A stretch of 64,000 bases of DNA from Thermoanaerobacteraceae bacterium (GTDB lineage Bacteria > Bacillota > JADQBR01): the NCBI GenBank assembly GCA_017656305.1, contig JACDOG010000004.1, forward strand, positions 1 through 64,000. The letters are read 5' to 3'. Every line of letters starts with the position of its first letter. Within the stretch, counting starts at the first letter, position 1. A model generated the notes under the pieces. The model saw only the letters and a list, made by a program, of their open reading frames with translations, was not told the origin of the DNA and made no database searches. Positions 47,283-56,182 of this stretch are shown here, piece by piece. The position numbers and the translations under genes were made by a program.

Positions 47283-48635
47283 TTAAACCTCTATTGCCTT
47301 CCAACTTCCTCTTAAAAAGCGGTACAGCGCCAGCAGGCTCAGGATAAACCACTGGCCGACCGTTACCCACCAGACTCCTGCCAACCCAAGATGAAATACC
47401 TCCAGTACCAGGTAGACAAAAGGCACCCGAATAAACCAGTTGCCCACCACCGCCAGGTACATGGGCCACCGGGCATCTCCAGCACCGCGCAGCGCGCCGG
47501 CCAGCACCATTTCTACAGCCAGGGTGGTTTGCTCAAAGGCGCCGATGCGCACGGCCCGGGCAGCCTGACTTATAACCGCAGGCTCGTTGGTAAAGACAGC
47601 AACCACCTGCCGGCTGAAGAAAAAGAAAATCAGTGCCATGAAGGTCATAACCACTACAGCCCATTTAACGGCGGCCCAACCGCTTTTTTCTGCCTCTTCC
47701 GGCTGCTTTGCACCCAGGTGCTGCCCCACCAGGATGCTGGCAGCAATGGCAAACCCGTAACCCGGCATAAAGGACAGGGACTCCACGGATAGGGCCACCT
47801 GGTGCGCCGCGTAGGCAACGGAGCCCAATCCGGTCAGCATAAAGGTAACAATAAAGTTGCTGCTGCTTTTTAAAAATTCCTCAATACCACCGGGTACTGC
47901 CAGACGCAGGATTCTTTTGATCACTGCCAGTTGCAGCGGGAAAATATCCGTCACTTTGAGCCGGACGGACAGCCGGCCGCTGGCCAGTATAGATAAGATA
48001 ATGACGCTGGCCAAAAAGAAGGCGGTACCGGTACCGATGGCCGCACCCTGCACTCCCAGGCGCGGCAGCCCGAACTTACCGTATATGAGGGTGTAATTAA
48101 GCACGATGTTTACCGTATTGGCAAACCCGGCAACATACAGCGGGATTTTGGTGTACCCTGCACTGCGGGTAACAAACTCGCCAATAAGCAGTACCAGGAA
48201 AAATGTCCCGGGAAATGCTAAAATTTTCAAATAACTGCTGCCCAGCTCCAGCACCTGCCGGTTAACCTGAAACAACCCCACCACGCGTTCGGCAAAGAAA
48301 AAACCCATACACCCCAGGACCAGTCCAACCACGAGCCCCAAACCCACCGCCTGCGCAATGACAAACCCTGCCCGGTCGTATTCCCTGGCGCCCACGTGCC
48401 GGGCTACAATAGCGCCGGCACCAACTCCGATAGCAGCAAACACGAACAGTACGGTAAACAAAATCTGCTCGCCGAGACTGATAGCCGCCAGCGAGTCCGC
48501 CCCCAAACGGCCTACCATGGCCACATCGGCTATGCCCACCGCCATGTGCAGCATCATTTCCAGGATGGCCGGTAAAGCCAGCGGTAAAATGCGCCTGTTT
48601 GCTTGTAAATTCGCTTCTCTTACTGCGCCGGCCAT
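47283..48635 (-). CDS. MATE family efflux transporter
   Basis: 450 residues with about 12 membrane segments in two halves, as in NorM/DinF-type pumps. Recognisable parts: ALPAILEMMLHMAVGIADVAMVGRLG, the second-half VPGGIEEFLKSSSNFI and ASILVGQHLGAKQPEEAEKSG. Exports drugs or metabolites by Na+ or H+ antiport; substrate unknown. It begins 1 bp after the whiA stop codon, so it is probably cotranscribed with whiA. Confidence 0.93.
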   Translation of the reverse strand: MAGAVREANLQANRRILPLALPAILEMMLHMAVGIADVAMVGRLGADSLAAISLGEQILFTVLFVFAAIGVGAGAIVARHVGAREYDRAGFVIAQAVGLGLVVGLVLGCMGFFFAERVVGLFQVNRQVLELGSSYLKILAFPGTFFLVLLIGEFVTRSAGYTKIPLYVAGFANTVNIVLNYTLIYGKFGLPRLGVQGAAIGTGTAFFLASVIILSILASGRLSVRLKVTDIFPLQLAVIKRILRLAVPGGIEEFLKSSSNFIVTFMLTGLGSVAYAAHQVALSVESLSFMPGYGFAIAASILVGQHLGAKQPEEAEKSGWAAVKWAVVVMTFMALIFFFFSRQVVAVFTNEPAVISQAARAVRIGAFEQTTLAVEMVLAGALRGAGDARWPMYLAVVGNWFIRVPFVYLVLEVFHLGLAGVWWVTVGQWFILSLLALYRFLRGSWKAIEV

Positions 48636-48636
48636 C

Positions 48637-49578
48637 TTATTCCCTGAAACTTTCCGCCAGTTTCTCCAGACGGCGCATGCGGTGGTTGATAGCCGATTTG
48701 CTCAAGGGCGGTTCCATCATTTCTCCCAGTTCCTTCAAACTGGCATCAGGGTGCTCCAGGCGGAGGGCAGCCAGTTCCCGCAGTGCCGGGCTCAGTTTTT
48801 CCATGCCCATGTTGGCCGCAACCAGTTGTATCGCCTCTATCTGCCGCATGGACGCCTCGATACTCTTGTTCATATTGGCGGTTTCACAGTTAACCAGCCT
48901 GTTCACCTTGTTGCGTATATCCTTGTAAACCCGGATACTTTCGAAATTTAACAGGGCGGTGTGCGCGCCGATGATATTTAAAAATTGAATAATCTGGTCC
49001 GCCTCTTTTAAGTAAATCAACCCCACCTGCTTGCGTTCGGTGGCTCGGGGCTTCAGGTTAAAACTGGACATCAGGTCACAGATCAAGGAAAGATGCTCCG
49101 GGTCATGCACCACCAGTTCCAGGTGATAAGAACCCCCGTGGGGGTCATTAACCGACCCCCCGCCCAAGAACACTCCCCGCAGGTAGGCCTTGCGGCAACA
49201 GGGGTTTTTCAGCAGGGCATTCTCCTTCCAGCCGGTTTCACCGCTGCGAAAGGCCAGATCAATACCGGTGCGCTGCATCAGTTTAATTATGCCCGGTTTG
49301 TGATTGATTTCCACCACGTAAACATTATTTTTGCGCAACCGCCGCTTGCGCCGGATTAACGTTTCCGTATCTAGGTCAAACAGCATTTTTACCAGCTTGA
49401 TAATCTTTCTGGCTACCGCCGCATTTTCCGACTCCATGCGCAGGCTGAGACTCTGGTTGGCGCCCAGGTGAATGGTGCCGTCCAGCCGTACCAGCGCCGC
49501 CAGTTCGGCCAACCTGCAGCAGGCGCTTGACGGTATTTTGCGGGCCAGCTCATTTTTACACTTCTGTGAAAACGACAT
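48637..49578 (-). CDS. whiA: DNA-binding protein WhiA
   Basis: 313 residues. An N-terminal LAGLIDADG-like fold (SFSQKCKNELARKIPSSACCRLAELAALVR) followed by a C-terminal HTH (LRLEHPDASLKELGEMMEPPLSKSAINHRMRRLEKLA). In Bacillus WhiA affects cell division and chromosome segregation; in Streptomyces it controls sporulation genes. It is third in the rapZ-yvcK-whiA cluster, 47 bp after yvcK. Confidence 0.97.
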   Translation of the reverse strand: MSFSQKCKNELARKIPSSACCRLAELAALVRLDGTIHLGANQSLSLRMESENAAVARKIIKLVKMLFDLDTETLIRRKRRLRKNNVYVVEINHKPGIIKLMQRTGIDLAFRSGETGWKENALLKNPCCRKAYLRGVFLGGGSVNDPHGGSYHLELVVHDPEHLSLICDLMSSFNLKPRATERKQVGLIYLKEADQIIQFLNIIGAHTALLNFESIRVYKDIRNKVNRLVNCETANMNKSIEASMRQIEAIQLVAANMGMEKLSPALRELAALRLEHPDASLKELGEMMEPPLSKSAINHRMRRLEKLAESFRE

Positions 49579-49625
49579 AGCACTCCCCCCGAATCGTCGT
49601 TCCTGGGCAGGAACAAGAATCCCGG

Positions 49626-50966
49626 CTAATTCCGGTCAAAAATCCGCTGCCCCCAGTAAGCGTTTAACATGCGCAGGCGTTCCACCGTATTGTTAACGCG
49701 GAAAATCTCCTTAATCAGCCTGCGAGCCAGTTTATCCGGATGGTGCCTGACGACATTTGTTTCGTCAATCAATTGATCTGCAATTACGGTGATACCCAAT
49801 CTCGCCAGTTCCGGTTCATCAACCTTGACGGGATATGCCTGTTTCTCACGATATTTAGCCGCCAGAACAGGAGAAATTTCCTGGTTGTTGACTATCACGT
49901 AATCAATTACCGGTACCTCCGTATGCCTGTTAATGGCCTTGATATGATCGGAAACGGTATAATCATCCGTTTCCCCCGGCTGGGTCATCACGTTGCAGAC
50001 GTAAAACACCGGCGCTTTTGTGGCATACAGGGCCTGTACCATCCCCTTAACAAGCAGGTTGGGAATAATACTGGTGTACAGACTGCCGGGACCCAGGACA
50101 ACTGCGTCTGCATCCTTGATTACCTCCAGCACTTCCGGCAGGGCTTCCACTCCGTGGGGATTGAGAAACAACCGCTGAATTTTTGCCGGATAGGCAACTA
50201 TTTCCGTTTCCCCGTCCACCCAGCTGTCATCCTCCATGTGGGCACGCAGCGTCACATAATGTAGCGTGGACGGGTATACCTGCCCTCTGATAGCCAGCAC
50301 CCTGCTTATCTCCTGCACTGCCTGGTCAAAGTTGCCCACAATATCGGTCATGGCAGCCAAAAGTAAATTACCTAAATTGTGCCCCTGCAAATCACCTTTA
50401 GTAAAACGATAATTGAATAATTCCTCCATCAGTTTTTCCGTATCCGCCAGCGCCACCAGGCAGTTTCTCGCATCACCGGGCGGCAGGATACCCAGCTCAC
50501 CCCGGAGCCTGCCGGAACTGCCCCCGTCATCAGTAACGGTGACCACCGCCGTCAGGTTGCTGGTATACTGCTTCAAGCCCCGCAGCAGCACGGATAAACC
50601 CGTACCGCCGCCGATAGCCACTATTTTCGGCCCCTGTTTAAGACGCCGCTGCTGGTAAAGTATTTCCACCACTTTATTATTATTATCCGGTATTAAACCC
50701 AGCAAAATGGACCGCAGCAGGCGCCTGCTGCCCAGTGTTAACAAAAAAATTCCGCCTGCAATCAGTACCACTGCCACCAGCCACGACAGGGGGCGGCCAA
50801 AAAGAACACGAGAAATGTTGCGAACCCAGTCCAGCAGGTAAACCAGTAGCTGGACGTTGAGCAATACGGCTATACCTAGAATCAGGGACATAAGTCCCAG
50901 CAAGACCACAAAGGCCCAGCGTTTGACGCCCAACCCCGGAAAAAGCAGCTTGATCATGTTCTTCAT
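49626..50966 (-). CDS. yvcK: Gluconeogenesis factor YvcK (CofD-like)
   Basis: 446 residues. Two N-terminal membrane segments (to about residue 95) precede the CofD-like domain, with VAIGGGTGLSVLLRGLK, VTVTDDGGSSGRLRGELGILPPGD, GHNLGNLLLAA and VVLGPGSLYTSIIPNLLV. It binds UDP-sugars in Bacillus and is needed for growth on gluconeogenic carbon and for cell shape. Bacillus YvcK lacks the membrane anchor; longer anchored forms occur in Clostridia. It overlaps rapZ by 4 bp. Confidence 0.95.
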   Translation of the reverse strand: MKNMIKLLFPGLGVKRWAFVVLLGLMSLILGIAVLLNVQLLVYLLDWVRNISRVLFGRPLSWLVAVVLIAGGIFLLTLGSRRLLRSILLGLIPDNNNKVVEILYQQRRLKQGPKIVAIGGGTGLSVLLRGLKQYTSNLTAVVTVTDDGGSSGRLRGELGILPPGDARNCLVALADTEKLMEELFNYRFTKGDLQGHNLGNLLLAAMTDIVGNFDQAVQEISRVLAIRGQVYPSTLHYVTLRAHMEDDSWVDGETEIVAYPAKIQRLFLNPHGVEALPEVLEVIKDADAVVLGPGSLYTSIIPNLLVKGMVQALYATKAPVFYVCNVMTQPGETDDYTVSDHIKAINRHTEVPVIDYVIVNNQEISPVLAAKYREKQAYPVKVDEPELARLGITVIADQLIDETNVVRHHPDKLARRLIKEIFRVNNTVERLRMLNAYWGQRIFDRN

Positions 50967-51835
50967 ACTGTCTCTCCTGAACGACGTAAAATATCGCGAT
51001 GCTTCACCGACACGTAGTAGTCCCGGTTCTTCACCAGTCTGGAACCAATTTCATTGGCCAGGGCTACAGAACGGTGCTGCCCCCCGGTACAGCCAACCGC
51101 CACCACCAGTTGGCTTTTTCCTTCGTTTACATAGTACGGCAGCAAGAATGTGAGCATCTCGTGAAACTTTTCCAGGAAAGCTTTGGTGGCCGATGAACTC
51201 AAGACATACTCCTTCACCTGCTCATCATGGCCCGTAAAGTTGCGCAGATGCTCCACATAGTGGGGGTTGGGCAGAAAGCGTACGTCCATTACCAGGTCGG
51301 CATCCAACGGTATGCCGTATTTAAAGCCAAACGACATTACCGTCACCATCAGCTTGTATCTTTTATCACTACCAAACAGCTCCCTAATTTTTTCCTTTAA
51401 TTGGTGCACATTCAAATCGGAGGTGTCAATAATTTTACTGGCACGGCCACGCAAATCCTCCAGCCGCTTTCTCTCTTCAAAAATCCCTTCGGGTATGCGT
51501 CCCTGGGGAGCCAGCGGGTGATGGCGCCTGGTTTCCTTAAAACGCTTAATCAGTATCTCGTCGGAAGCCTCCAGGAACAAAATCTCGTAGTCATAATCAT
51601 GGGCATCAAGAAAGGTCAGTGCTTCAAACACCCGCTCGAAAAACCGGCCACCGCGGATATCCATTACCAGTGCGACCTTCTGGACTTCATCGTCGGCATC
51701 GTCAAAAAGCTCTGCAAAACGCGATATCAGGTTAGGCGGCATGTTGTCCACACAGAAATAGCCCAGGTCTTCCAAAGCTCTGATAGCCTGGGTCTTACCG
51801 GCCCCCGATAGGCCCGTCACAATCACAAGCTTCAT
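50963..51835 (-). CDS. rapZ: RNase adapter protein RapZ / nucleotide-binding YvcJ
   Basis: 290 residues. Walker A GLSGAGKTQA at the N-terminus, Walker B-like VALVMDIRG, and C-terminal SFGFKYGIPLDADLVMDVRFLPNPHY and IGCTGG-like VAVGCTGGQHRSVALA. In E. coli RapZ binds glucosamine-6-P and guides RNase E to the sRNA GlmZ; in Bacillus the homologue YvcJ binds and hydrolyses nucleotides. Leads the rapZ-yvcK-whiA cluster. Confidence 0.96.
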   Translation of the reverse strand: MKLVIVTGLSGAGKTQAIRALEDLGYFCVDNMPPNLISRFAELFDDADDEVQKVALVMDIRGGRFFERVFEALTFLDAHDYDYEILFLEASDEILIKRFKETRRHHPLAPQGRIPEGIFEERKRLEDLRGRASKIIDTSDLNVHQLKEKIRELFGSDKRYKLMVTVMSFGFKYGIPLDADLVMDVRFLPNPHYVEHLRNFTGHDEQVKEYVLSSSATKAFLEKFHEMLTFLLPYYVNEGKSQLVVAVGCTGGQHRSVALANEIGSRLVKNRDYYVSVKHRDILRRSGETV

Positions 51836-51906
51836 AGGTTAATCACCCCTATATAGAGAGACAAAATATACCATCACCGGTCCGCTATCCCGGCGGGTAT
51901 TGCCGC

Positions 51907-52647
51907 TCAATGCTTGATGTTAACAACCCGCTCCGGAGCCACTCCGGCTGCCTGCAGCAGTTCCCATCCGGACTGCAGTTCTCCCACGGTGTCGGGATAA
52001 TGAGCATCGCTGTTGACCACAAACCTTACTCCCTGTCTGCTTACCTTTTCAATAATGGACAAGGGCTGAAAATGCTGGTTTTTATGACCGGTATTTATCT
52101 CATAAAGCGTATTGGTTTCCGCGCAGGCGCGGGCCACCTGTTCGTAATCAATGGGCATATTTAACCCCGGGTGAGTCAGGATATCTACCGGGTGCTTTCG
52201 CAGCACCGCAATGACCGCTTTGGTATTGATCTCAATCACCCGCCGCCGCACCGGCTCGGACAGCTTATACAGCTGGTTGGGAAGTACAAATGTTAGGCCG
52301 TCGGTTATGGTGCCGGGAAATACGTACGGGTGCAGGCCCACCAGCAGTAAATCCAGCTGTCGGTAGATTGTTTCCGGAATATCAATCTCTCCGTTGACAC
52401 CCAGGATATCCGCTTCCACCCCTACCAACACCTTGATGTTTTGCCCCCGTGACACCTGTTCCGCCTCTTTTTTGATATCCAGTAGCTGTTCCGGTGATTT
52501 TATCCCCACACCGATATTTTTGGGGCCGTGGTCCGTGATTGCTATCTTTTCCAGCTTCCTGGCAATTGCTGCCTGCATCATTTCTTCAATGGTGCCGCGC
52601 CCGTCACTGTATTTGGTGTGCATGTGTAAGTCCGCTGCAAACTGCAT
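51907..52647 (-). CDS. PHP-family phosphoesterase 1
   Basis: 246 residues. PHP fold: DLHMHTKYSDG (first His pair), ITDHGP, GVEADIL, HPYVF, ILTHPGLN and NSDAHYPDTVG supply the metal-binding His/Asp/Glu residues, resembling the YcdX group. A trinuclear zinc phosphatase is likely; substrate unknown. It follows a related gene at 52704, of similar length and motif order, suggesting an ancestral duplication. Confidence 0.88.
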   Translation of the reverse strand: MQFAADLHMHTKYSDGRGTIEEMMQAAIARKLEKIAITDHGPKNIGVGIKSPEQLLDIKKEAEQVSRGQNIKVLVGVEADILGVNGEIDIPETIYRQLDLLLVGLHPYVFPGTITDGLTFVLPNQLYKLSEPVRRRVIEINTKAVIAVLRKHPVDILTHPGLNMPIDYEQVARACAETNTLYEINTGHKNQHFQPLSIIEKVSRQGVRFVVNSDAHYPDTVGELQSGWELLQAAGVAPERVVNIKH

Positions 52648-52703
52648 TTTTTTGTACCTCCCCTAAGCGATGCGCGAGGTGCCAATATGTTTGCCCACTC
52701 ATA

Positions 52704-53447
52704 TTATATTTTCGGCGCATCATAGTCTTTTAAAATTTCCTTCTTCCTGGATAAGTATTCCCTAATTCTAGTTACTGAAGCATTGAGAATCTGCTCCGGC
52801 TGGATGCCCGCCTCTTGAACCAGTTCCAGAGCCCGTGCAAAGGAACCAACATCTTCACACCAGTGGGCGTCACTGCTGACAATGACGGTTATTCCCTTTT
52901 CCGCCGCCAGCTGGGCTATCTTGTGGCAGTTGGTTTCGCTGCCCTCCCTGCTGCCGCCCAGGGAACTGTTGTTAATTTCCAGCGCCACTCCGTATTCCCG
53001 AGCTGCCTCCACCACAGCCGTCACTTCCACCTGAAATTCCGGGTTGCCGGGATGGACAATAGCATCCACATGGGGGTTTTTCATGGCGTTAATCATTGCT
53101 TCCGTATTTTCCGCCACGCTGCCCCCGGGAAAACAGTATGTATGGAACCCGGCCATTACCCAGTCCAACCGTCGCAGGTAAGCCCGGGGAATATCAATCT
53201 TGCCCTCCCTGTCAACTATATTGGCCTCCACACCGCGCAAAATTTCCACACCCCGGTACTGCAGCGGCAGCACGTTGAGATTGCCAAAATGATACAGGTG
53301 GGGTCCGCCGGGCATAGCCGGCCCGTGATCCGTAACAGCAATCATCTTCAAGCCTTTCCGGGCAGCACATGCCGCGTATTCCGCCACCGTACTGTAGGCA
53401 TGCCCGCTGGAAACGGTATGTACGTGCAAATCAGCCTCCAAATGCAT
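52704..53447 (-). CDS. PHP-family phosphoesterase 2 (YcdX-like)
   Basis: 247 residues. The same motif series as its neighbour: DLHVHTVSSGHAYST, VTDHGPAMPGG, GVEANIVD, GFHTYCF, IVHPGNPEF and SSDAHWCEDVG. It is closer to the YcdX group, given the HAYSTV and PGGPH motifs. ATG 53447 directly abuts the HAD gene stop (53448). Together with its neighbour and the HAD phosphatase it may form a phosphate-release operon, but no pathway is evident. Confidence 0.88.
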   Translation of the reverse strand: MHLEADLHVHTVSSGHAYSTVAEYAACAARKGLKMIAVTDHGPAMPGGPHLYHFGNLNVLPLQYRGVEILRGVEANIVDREGKIDIPRAYLRRLDWVMAGFHTYCFPGGSVAENTEAMINAMKNPHVDAIVHPGNPEFQVEVTAVVEAAREYGVALEINNSSLGGSREGSETNCHKIAQLAAEKGITVIVSSDAHWCEDVGSFARALELVQEAGIQPEQILNASVTRIREYLSRKKEILKDYDAPKI

Positions 53448-54251
53448 TTACCGACCCTCCAAAACAAACTTTTCGATGGCCTCGGCAACGCCGTCATCTT
53501 CACAGGTGGCCGTCACGTAGTCCGCCGCTGCCTTCACCTCGTCTCTGGCATTCCCCATCACCACGCTGAGGCCGGCATGACAGAACATCTCCAGGTCATT
53601 GTAACTGTCACCAATAGCCATAATATCATCTGTGCTAACACCCATCCACCGGGCCACAGCCATCAGGCCATGCCCTTTAGTGGCCTCCGGATGCGTGAAC
53701 TCCAGGAAATAATACTTCGATTTGGTGATGTAAACCGCATCGCCGAACAGTTGGCAGCACTCCTGCTGCATGACGTCCAGTTCTTCCTCGCGGCCAATGA
53801 GCAGCAATTTGGTCGGTTCCGTGGTAAGGAAGTCCAATAAATCATCCACCACATGCACTTTGACCCCGGTCTTTTTGCCATAATCCCGGCTCAGGTGAGT
53901 ATCCTCCTCTACATATAAATTGTCATTTACATATGAGTTAATCTGAAAGCCGTATCTCCGGGCTTTTTTAATGATTTCCCGGGCATAAAACAGCGGCAGC
54001 TCCCGGTGGTAGAGTACTTCCCCGGTTTTACTCAACTTGACAAGACCTCCCTGGTAGGTAATCAGGGGGACCTCCACGCCCAGTTCCTGGGCATAAGGCA
54101 GCGCCGACCGGTACATTCGCCCCGTAGCCAGGGTGACCTGCACACCCTGGTCCATGGCCCGCCTGATGGCATTCTTGGCCCTAGGGGAAATGGTTAAATC
54201 ATCCCCCAGCAGCGTCCCGTCCAGGTCTATGGCAACCAACTTGATATTCAA
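53448..54251 (-). CDS. Cof-type HAD-IIB hydrolase
   Basis: 267 residues. HAD motif I is AIDLDGTLLGDD, motif II LATGR, motif III around TKLLLIGREEEL and motif IV MAIGDSYNDLEMF, with a C2B-type cap in between. Sugar phosphates or flavin nucleotides are typical substrates; none is indicated here. Single bp junction with the PHP gene. Confidence 0.93.
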   Translation of the reverse strand: MNIKLVAIDLDGTLLGDDLTISPRAKNAIRRAMDQGVQVTLATGRMYRSALPYAQELGVEVPLITYQGGLVKLSKTGEVLYHRELPLFYAREIIKKARRYGFQINSYVNDNLYVEEDTHLSRDYGKKTGVKVHVVDDLLDFLTTEPTKLLLIGREEELDVMQQECCQLFGDAVYITKSKYYFLEFTHPEATKGHGLMAVARWMGVSTDDIMAIGDSYNDLEMFCHAGLSVVMGNARDEVKAAADYVTATCEDDGVAEAIEKFVLEGR

Positions 54252-54352
54252 TTATGACACCCCCACGTTTTTCTCATATAAAATTCGACATTTGACAGCG
54301 CATCAGTATCAACGTGCCACGGCCAATTTAGACCGGCCCGGCACCGCGTTGC

Positions 54353-56182
54353 TCAATTCCGCCCCAGGTATTCGTGCAGCTGTTCAGCTACCTTCCTGGT
54401 CATCCCTTCCACTTGACTGAGCTCCTCTACCGTGGCCTCACCAATTCTTTTGACCGAACCGAAATGACGCAGCAGCGCCTGTTTTCTCTTGGGCCCGATA
54501 CCGGGAACTTCATCCAACAGCGAGCGTTTGGACTCTTTGGCCCGCAGGTTCCGGTGGTAGCTGATGGCAAAGCGGTGCGCCTCATCGCGCAGGCGCTGCA
54601 GCAAGTACAGGGCTTCGCTGTCCCGCGGCAGGCGAATGGGATTAGGGTTTCCCTCGGCAAACAGCAGTTCCTCCTCTTTGGCCAAACCAAAAGTCGGTAT
54701 GGAGGCCACTCCCAGTTGGCGCATGACCCGGCGCGCGGCGCCCAATTGGCCCTTGCCCCCGTCTATAATTACCAGGTCAGGCAGGTTTTCAAACCCTCTT
54801 GTATCCTCCGCCTGCACCCGGCGAAACCGTCTGGTCAGCACCTCCGCCATGGAAGCAAAGTCATCCGGCCCCTTTACCGCCCTGATTTTGAACCGGCGAT
54901 ACTGGTCCGGACGGGGTTCCCCGTCCACAAATACCACCATGGAACCCACCGAGTTGGTGCCCTGAATGTTGGAAATATCGTAACACTCAATGCGCCGGGG
55001 AAGCTTTGACAAACCCAGCTGTTCCTGCAGCTCAAGCAGTGCCTGTTCCCCAGCCATGGCCTTTTTGCGCCGGGACAGTTCCTCCTCCTGCAACACCATC
55101 AAGGCATTGCGTGCGACCATCTCCACCAGCTTCAGCTTTTCCCCCCGCTTAGGCACCTTGAGATAAACGCGACTGCCCCGTTTTTCCGACAGCCACTGTT
55201 CCAAAAGCTTTTGTTCCTCCACCGGCTCCTGGAGCAGGATTTCCCGCGGCGGCCGCTCTACCCTACTATAATATTGCTTGATAAAGGCGGTCATGATTTC
55301 CGTCCGCGTCATTTCTTCTGTAACCTCAAGAAAAAAATGATCTCTCCCCAGCAGCTTTCCCTGGCGCACAAAAAATACCTGGACGCAGGCTTCGTTAAAC
55401 CCGCGGGCAAAAGCAATGATATCCTGGTCCTCCTGTCCGGAGGAGATAATCTTTTGCTTGGTCATTACCTTCTCCACCGCCTGCAGCTGGTCGCGCAGTT
55501 CGGCGGCCTTCTCAAATTCCAGCCGTACCGCCGCCGCTTCCATTCGCTCCCGCAGGCGCTCTACCAGGCGCTCCTGTTTTCCTTCCAAAAACAGAATTAG
55601 TTCATTTACCACTTCCCTGTATTCTTCTGGAGTCACCTTGCCGCTGCACGGGGCCAGGCAGCGCTTGATATGGGCATTGAGGCAGGGGCGGGATTTCCCG
55701 TCCACAGTGGGTTGCTTGCAACTGCGAATGGGAAACAGTTTTTTCAGCAGCTTCAGCATCTCCCGCATGGCTCCTGCCTGAGTGTACGGCCCGAAGTACT
55801 TGGCCCCGTCCTTTTTCAGGGACCGCGTTACAACCACCCGGGGATAGGTCTCGTTGACCGTTACCTTGAGATACGGGTAGTGCTTGTCATCTTTTAAGTT
55901 TATATTGTACCGCGGCCGGTGTTTTTTTATCAGGTTGCACTCTAGTATCAGGGCCTCTACTTCCGTGTCGGTCACTATATATTCAAAATCCGCAATCTTT
56001 TCCACCATAGCCTGTACTTTCACAGGCTGGTGTTTTCTGCCCCGAAAGTAGGAACGCACTCGGGATTTCAACGAACGCGCCTTTCCCACGTAAATAATCT
56101 GCCCGTTTTCATCCTTCATCAAATATACCCCGGGTTTATCCGGTAAATGCTTTAGCTTCTCCTCCAATGTCAATGCTATCAC
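54353..56182 (-). CDS. uvrC: UvrABC system subunit C
   Basis: 609 residues. N-terminal GIY-YIG nuclease ([29 protein letters not shown]), UVR motif ([21 protein letters not shown]), a C-terminal RNase H-like nuclease with [14 protein letters not shown] ... GSMVVF and two HhH motifs ([21 protein letters not shown]). It makes the dual incisions in nucleotide excision repair. The frame starts at GTG 56182 and overlaps uvrA by 47 bp; the exact start is uncertain. Confidence 0.97.
   Translation of the reverse strand: MIALTLEEKLKHLPDKPGVYLMKDENGQIIYVGKARSLKSRVRSYFRGRKHQPVKVQAMVEKIADFEYIVTDTEVEALILECNLIKKHRPRYNINLKDDKHYPYLKVTVNETYPRVVVTRSLKKDGAKYFGPYTQAGAMREMLKLLKKLFPIRSCKQPTVDGKSRPCLNAHIKRCLAPCSGKVTPEEYREVVNELILFLEGKQERLVERLRERMEAAAVRLEFEKAAELRDQLQAVEKVMTKQKIISSGQEDQDIIAFARGFNEACVQVFFVRQGKLLGRDHFFLEVTEEMTRTEIMTAFIKQYYSRVERPPREILLQEPVEEQKLLEQWLSEKRGSRVYLKVPKRGEKLKLVEMVARNALMVLQEEELSRRKKAMAGEQALLELQEQLGLSKLPRRIECYDISNIQGTNSVGSMVVFVDGEPRPDQYRRFKIRAVKGPDDFASMAEVLTRRFRRVQAEDTRGFENLPDLVIIDGGKGQLGAARRVMRQLGVASIPTFGLAKEEELLFAEGNPNPIRLPRDSEALYLLQRLRDEAHRFAISYHRNLRAKESKRSLLDEVPGIGPKRKQALLRHFGSVKRIGEATVEELSQVEGMTRKVAEQLHEYLGRN

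Noticed and set aside
52815-53840. 341-codon plus-strand open frame across the PHP and HAD genes
   Set aside because: Antisense shadow of two well-supported genes with low-quality composition.
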